Origin: Marinisporobacter balticus
GTDB lineage: Bacteria; Bacillota; Clostridia; Peptostreptococcales; Thermotaleaceae
Length of the DNA: 64,000 nt
Direction of reading: 5' to 3'
NCBI RefSeq assembly: GCF_004345705.1
Contig: NZ_SLWV01000017.1
Coordinates: 1-64,000, forward strand
Part shown: piece by piece, positions 60,580 to 64,000 of the stretch
How the letters are laid out: each line of letters starts with the position of its first letter
How positions within the stretch are numbered: the first letter of the stretch is position 1
The notes under the pieces: generated by a model
The model's database searches: none
What the model was told of the DNA's origin: nothing
Seen by the model: only the letters and a program-made list of their open reading frames with translations
Made by a program: the position numbers and the translations under genes

Positions 60580-61596
60580 TTCACATTCTTTTACTGCTTG
60601 CACCATGGCTCGAATATTCTTAAGACTCGTTCTTGGTCCAATTCCACAAGCTGGAGATAAAATTTCTGCACCATTTTTCATACAGTTTTTCACCGTTGTT
60701 TTTATATGATCCGCATCACTATTCTCTAAAGCAAATGTGCTCACATTTCCCATAATCACTTTCCCTTTAACATTTTCTGCTACTTGTTTTACACTCGTAA
60801 TTGAATCAAAACTTATGGCATCACTCGATAAACAATTTAATTCTTTATATATACTTTTTAATCTACCACAAATATGAATAATCGTACCTACCTCTGCTAA
60901 ATGCTTTAAAGCATCTATAATTTTATTTAAATAAGGTACAACAAATTCTCGAAACATTTTGGGTCCTAAGATTTCTCCTGTTCCACTTGGATCTGATATG
61001 GTTAATACATTTGCACCTGCTTCTAACTGCGCTTTTCCAAAAGCAATTAAATTTTCTGTTACATAAGCCATCATTTCATGGGCTTCTCTTGGTTTTTTTC
61101 TTAACTCCTTATAGTAATTGATAGGCTCCATTAAAGAAGATGCTAGACTAACAGGACCTGTTAAGTTGGCCACCACTGGAACCGATGGATCTCTATCCTT
61201 CAAAATTTTTATTGCATCTAGTGTAACCTTTATGCGTCCTTTTGTCACGTCTATATTTCTTAATTTTCTCCACTGCGTAACAGAGTCAATAGGATACGCT
61301 ATAACCCTTGGTTCATTGACCTTTGTTCCTAAAAATACAGGTGCGCCCATGGCTTCTGCTTCTACAGTCATACAAAATGGAACCCCAAAATTTTCAAACG
61401 CGCCATTTTCATAAATCCCTTGCGTAAGCTTTGCCATCAATTGTGGATCTGTATGGGCTTTTGGCCAATGACTTCCTGTTAAATCCATCACTTCTTCTAT
61501 GACCATGTTCATCATTCCTCCTGGACAGATGCATGGAGGGCGGTCTACTTTTTCACCTTTTAATACACATTTCAATCTTTCCTTTGGCGTAATCAT
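60559..61596 (-). CDS. MtaA/CmuA-type (uroporphyrinogen decarboxylase-like) methyltransferase, copy B
   Basis: The 345-residue TIM-barrel protein is of the UroD superfamily but has the zinc-ligand pattern of corrinoid:thiol methyltransferases: HICGRLKS (near 245) and the late cysteine in LSPACGIGPRT (near 318). A true UroD would have other N-terminal arginines. It opens TPKERLKCVLKGEKVDRPPC, as in MtaA/CmuA. It likely transfers a methyl group between a corrinoid protein and a thiol; no corrinoid protein is in the window. The ATG at 61596 follows AGAGGTG, 11 nt after the other methyltransferase gene, so the two form an operon. Confidence 0.88.
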   Translation of the reverse strand: MITPKERLKCVLKGEKVDRPPCICPGGMMNMVIEEVMDLTGSHWPKAHTDPQLMAKLTQGIYENGAFENFGVPFCMTVEAEAMGAPVFLGTKVNEPRVIAYPIDSVTQWRKLRNIDVTKGRIKVTLDAIKILKDRDPSVPVVANLTGPVSLASSLMEPINYYKELRKKPREAHEMMAYVTENLIAFGKAQLEAGANVLTISDPSGTGEILGPKMFREFVVPYLNKIIDALKHLAEVGTIIHICGRLKSIYKELNCLSSDAISFDSITSVKQVAENVKGKVIMGNVSTFALENSDADHIKTTVKNCMKNGAEILSPACGIGPRTSLKNIRAMVQAVKECEDKSFQL

Positions 61597-61607
61597 CTGA
61601 GCACCTC

Positions 61608-62693
61608 TTACTTATATTTGTCAACACTTAATAGTTTTTCTAGCTTTTCATCTGTAACAGGCCATCCGATCTCTCTTGCTGCATCTAGCATGGCATCAAT
61701 ATTTTCTATGGGTGTTTCTACTGGCAAACCACATCCAGACATAATGCCATATCCCTTTTTGGATCGCCATCCTTGTTGTACGCATTTAATGGTTTCTTTT
61801 CTTACTTCTTCTCTTGTTCCTGAATACATGACAGATGATGGATCTACATGTCCCATTATCTTCATACGATCTCCCACCATTTCAGTACACTTTTTTAGAT
61901 CCACCACATTGTCCACACTGATCGCACCAAAACCCATATCCGCTAAGTCTTCCCATATCGCTTCTGTTTTACCACATATATGGGTAGATGTTCCAATTCC
62001 TTTTGATTTTAAGAAATCAACAAATCTTTTGAAGTAAGGAGCAGAATACGTTCTGAAATGCTTTGGACTAATTACTGTACATGAACTCATTGGCTCTGCA
62101 ATACTAATACCCACCCCTTGTTCGATTGCTGCTTGTGCAAAATTAATACAACTTTGTAAAGATACTTCACATAATTTATGTACTGCTTCTGGATTTCTCA
62201 GCATTAATTTTGTGGTTTTCTCTACACCAATTAAGAAGCATGCACTAGTAAAAGGACCAACAACAAGTGCTGAACAAGGCACTTCATGACCAATTTCGTC
62301 ATAAACATACTTCATTGCCTCTATATGAAGAGGTAGCCTTTTATCCTTATAAGGATTTACTGGCTCCAGATAGTCTATTTGCGAAACATCTGAAATGGCT
62401 GGTTCTAGTAAATCTACTGTATTATCATCTGGAAACTTCATTTTTGCTCCCATAGCTTCTGCTAAAGTAAATAAATCTGTAAATACTTTTGCGCCGTCTC
62501 CATGAAATCTCCTATGCGTAGCAATGACTGCATTGGCTAATTGCCTAGAACTATGGTTAAATTCCGATATTTTACAGCCATATACCCTCGCAATCCCATT
62601 TGATAAATTTGGATTGCATTGAAATCTATCAACAGGTTCTCCCTTGGCTAATGCTTTTGCACGCTCGAGGGGTGTCATTTGATCTTTAAGCAC
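61608..62693 (-). CDS. MtaA/CmuA-type (uroporphyrinogen decarboxylase-like) methyltransferase, copy A
   Basis: The 361-residue paralog of copy B starts at a GTG (62693) 7 nt after AAGGAGG; a longer frame starting at 62897 has no signal and low coding character. It has the same barrel with zinc ligands in THICGKTEAIW (near 248) and IMSGCGLPVETP (near 322). Opening LERAKALAKGEPVDRFQCNPNL matches MtaA/MtbA-like enzymes. The two copies are clearly diverged, so they may act on different carriers or substrates, or form a heterodimer. Followed by copy B and then a double-cubane reductase. Confidence 0.88.
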   Translation of the reverse strand: MLKDQMTPLERAKALAKGEPVDRFQCNPNLSNGIARVYGCKISEFNHSSRQLANAVIATHRRFHGDGAKVFTDLFTLAEAMGAKMKFPDDNTVDLLEPAISDVSQIDYLEPVNPYKDKRLPLHIEAMKYVYDEIGHEVPCSALVVGPFTSACFLIGVEKTTKLMLRNPEAVHKLCEVSLQSCINFAQAAIEQGVGISIAEPMSSCTVISPKHFRTYSAPYFKRFVDFLKSKGIGTSTHICGKTEAIWEDLADMGFGAISVDNVVDLKKCTEMVGDRMKIMGHVDPSSVMYSGTREEVRKETIKCVQQGWRSKKGYGIMSGCGLPVETPIENIDAMLDAAREIGWPVTDEKLEKLLSVDKYK

Positions 62694-63140
62694 TTCTAAG
62701 CCTCCTTTTATAACCTTATACACTCTTCCTATTTTCAGTTTACAAATTGACGGTTTATCATTCAAATTGTTTTTTTCTATACTATTTTTATTTCTATAGA
62801 TATTATTTATGCACACCCATGATTTTATAGTTCTGCCAGATCCAATAAACCATAGATAAAGAGCATTAGCAGTCTCGCATATAGACTGGACATTCAAAAG
62901 ATCTTTGAGACTTCACGATGGTATCTTTAAGTGCTTTTTCAGTATATTTATTTAGTGGATTATTCATAAAATCTAATCTAATAGATTCTGTTCTAGGTTG
63001 AAAACAGGGTTTTTGGTATGTCAAATAGGAAAAACCTATCCCACAATTTAAATACATTAGATTTTTGAATTGGACGTAGGAAATTTTTATAGATAAACTA
63101 AAAACGACAAAATTTTTATATAGAAAAGGAGAATTGACGA
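62694..63140. other. Divergent intergenic region between methyltransferase A and the ABC binding protein
   Basis: Contains a sigma-A-like promoter for the binding protein (63065-63093) and a weak one for the methyltransferase (TTGAAT-N17-TAAACT, minus strand, about 62765-62735). Two short minus-strand frames (62866-63057 and 62708-62897) read like broken protein sequence, but no family was recognised. A small hairpin ATAGG-AAAA-CCTAT lies near 63026-63039. Confidence 0.35.
63065..63093 (+). promoter_or_regulatory. Sigma-A promoter of the ABC binding-protein gene
   Basis: TTGAAT (63065-63070) and TATAGA (63088-63093) are 17 bp apart, about 48 nt upstream of the start codon. Confidence 0.6.
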
Positions 63141-64000
63141 ATGAAAAAAGGTATTATTGCTTTAATGATAATTACTTTACTAGGAAGTGTGATGATGACT
63201 GGTTGCAGTAACAATCAAGAGGCTGTGAGTAATGAACCCTCTAGCAACAATGAATCTCTAAAAAAAATGAACATAGGTTATCTGGCATCACCTGAGCATT
63301 TACTTTATTTTGTAGCAAAAGAAAAAGGGTTTTTCGAAGAACAAGGTATTGATGCAGAATTATTTCAGTTTACAAATTCAGCTGAAGGACTAAATGCCAT
63401 TACAGCAGGTAAGCTTGATGTTGGTAGTTTTGGCGTATCAGCACCGCTTGCATTTATTGCAAAAGATGTAGATGTATCTATTATTGGAGGCCAAAATTCA
63501 GGAGCATGTGCTGTTGTTAGTAAACCAGAAAAATATGAAGAGATGAAAGATTTAAAGAATTATAAGGGAAAAAAAGTAGCCACGGTTAGATTATCTACAG
63601 CAGATGTAATATTTAGAGGTGCATTATTGGATCAAGGAATTGATTGGAAAAAGGGTGATGTAGAAATTATAGAAATGGAGTCACCTGCGGCTACTATGGA
63701 AGCTGTTAAAAAAGAAAGCGTCGATGCGGGTCTTATATGGACACCATTTGTAGCAATGGCTGAAGATCAAGGCGTAAAGATTGCCATGCATATAACCGAT
63801 TTATTAGAAAATAATGTATGCTGTCGTCAACATGTGTTAACATCAAAACTTAATGAAGATCCAGAACTTTGGGAAAATTTCTTAGTAGCATTAATAAAAG
63901 CATTTGATTTTTACCAAACCAATCAAGAAGAAACAGTGGATATTACAGCTAAATATGTAAAGGTTGATAAGAAATATTTGTGGAAGGAAACATATGCAGA
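63141..64000 (+). CDS. ABC transporter substrate-binding lipoprotein (NMT1/SsuA/TauA-like), cut by the window end
   Basis: At least 286 residues without a stop up to the window edge. It has a lipoprotein signal (lipobox MMTGC, Cys near residue 22) and the SsuA/TauA/ThiY-like pattern: KMNIGYLASPEHLLYFVAKEKGFFEEQGID, GLNAITAGKLDVGSFGVSAPLAFIAKD, and KKVATVRLSTADVIFRGALLDQG. These proteins bind sulfonates, nitrate, thiamine precursors or aromatic acids; the ligand cannot be told here. The start at 63141 follows AAAAGGAG. Divergent from two MtaA/CmuA-type methyltransferases, it may import their methylated substrate. Permease and ATPase genes are expected just beyond the window. Confidence 0.88.
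   Translation, partial: MKKGIIALMIITLLGSVMMTGCSNNQEAVSNEPSSNNESLKKMNIGYLASPEHLLYFVAKEKGFFEEQGIDAELFQFTNSAEGLNAITAGKLDVGSFGVSAPLAFIAKDVDVSIIGGQNSGACAVVSKPEKYEEMKDLKNYKGKKVATVRLSTADVIFRGALLDQGIDWKKGDVEIIEMESPAATMEAVKKESVDAGLIWTPFVAMAEDQGVKIAMHITDLLENNVCCRQHVLTSKLNEDPELWENFLVALIKAFDFYQTNQEETVDITAKYVKVDKKYLWKETYA

Noticed and set aside
1..64000. CRISPR arrays, prophage genes, intact insertion sequences or a replication origin
   Set aside because: No regularly spaced repeats, no recognisable phage or transposase genes, and no dnaA-box cluster were seen. The dnaX-recR block alone does not mark the origin.

Overview
The window is AT-rich chromosome from an anaerobic, probably spore-forming member of the Clostridia. 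The evidence is pyruvate:ferredoxin oxidoreductase, a four-subunit [FeFe]-hydrogenase, a BofA-type sporulation protein, a double-cubane reductase and a Bacillus/Clostridium-type large SRP RNA. No oxygen-dependent enzyme was seen. The genus cannot be fixed from this sequence; a relative of Alkaliphilus or Crassaminicella is a guess.

Layout. 1-300: leader and tandem sigma-A promoters of an rRNA operon that runs leftward out of the window. 0.5-1.9 kb: two tandem L25/Ctc-type genes. 2-5.5 kb: PFOR with a long leader. 6-13.5 kb: the classical tRNA-Ser/ffs/dnaX/ebfC/recR/yaaL/bofA neighbourhood, split by an inserted peptide-metabolism block (DUF819 membrane protein, DUF3870 protein, dipeptide epimerase) that has its own promoter and a riboswitch-like leader. 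13.7-15.7 kb: RidA and an AarF/UbiB kinase. 15.9-20.4 kb: hndABCD-type electron-bifurcating hydrogenase. 20.4-26.9 kb: RND pump, adaptor, histidine kinase and response regulator in one operon. 27.2-36.6 kb: an 11-gene Mrp/Mbh-like cation/proton antiporter module with four antiporter-type subunits. 36.7-38.9 kb: its likely sigma-54 promoter, three upstream dyads and an AcoR-like sigma-54 activator.

39-46 kb: a degenerate HD-GYP protein, an orphan histidine kinase, an O6-methylguanine methyltransferase, a decay zone (recD2 fragments and a DUF969/DUF979 deletion fusion), pyroglutamyl peptidase, a Crp/Fnr regulator and a family-6 type DNA glycosylase. 46.3-48.9 kb: glutaminase plus alanine/glutamine:cation symporter behind a second sigma-54 promoter with its own repeated upstream sites. 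49-52.4 kb: a HisD-family dehydrogenase, tRNA-Lys and a SulP transporter. 52.7-56.2 kb: pstSCAB. 56.3-59.2 kb: a cysteine desulfurase-like gene divergent from yedE, a TusA-like gene and a DUF3343 gene, a selenium/sulfur trafficking set. 59.3-64 kb: a double-cubane reductase, two MtaA/CmuA-type methyltransferases and a divergent ABC substrate-binding lipoprotein cut by the window end.

How it fits together. PFOR makes reduced ferredoxin and the Hnd complex disposes of electrons as H2. The Mrp-like module would manage H+/Na+ gradients and glutamine uptake is cation-coupled; both of these carry sigma-54 promoters, which suggests a nitrogen/energy-linked sigma-54 regulon. The best candidates for undescribed biology are the sigma-54 Mrp-like module, the leader RNA in front of DUF819, and the double-cubane/methyltransferase/SBP cluster.
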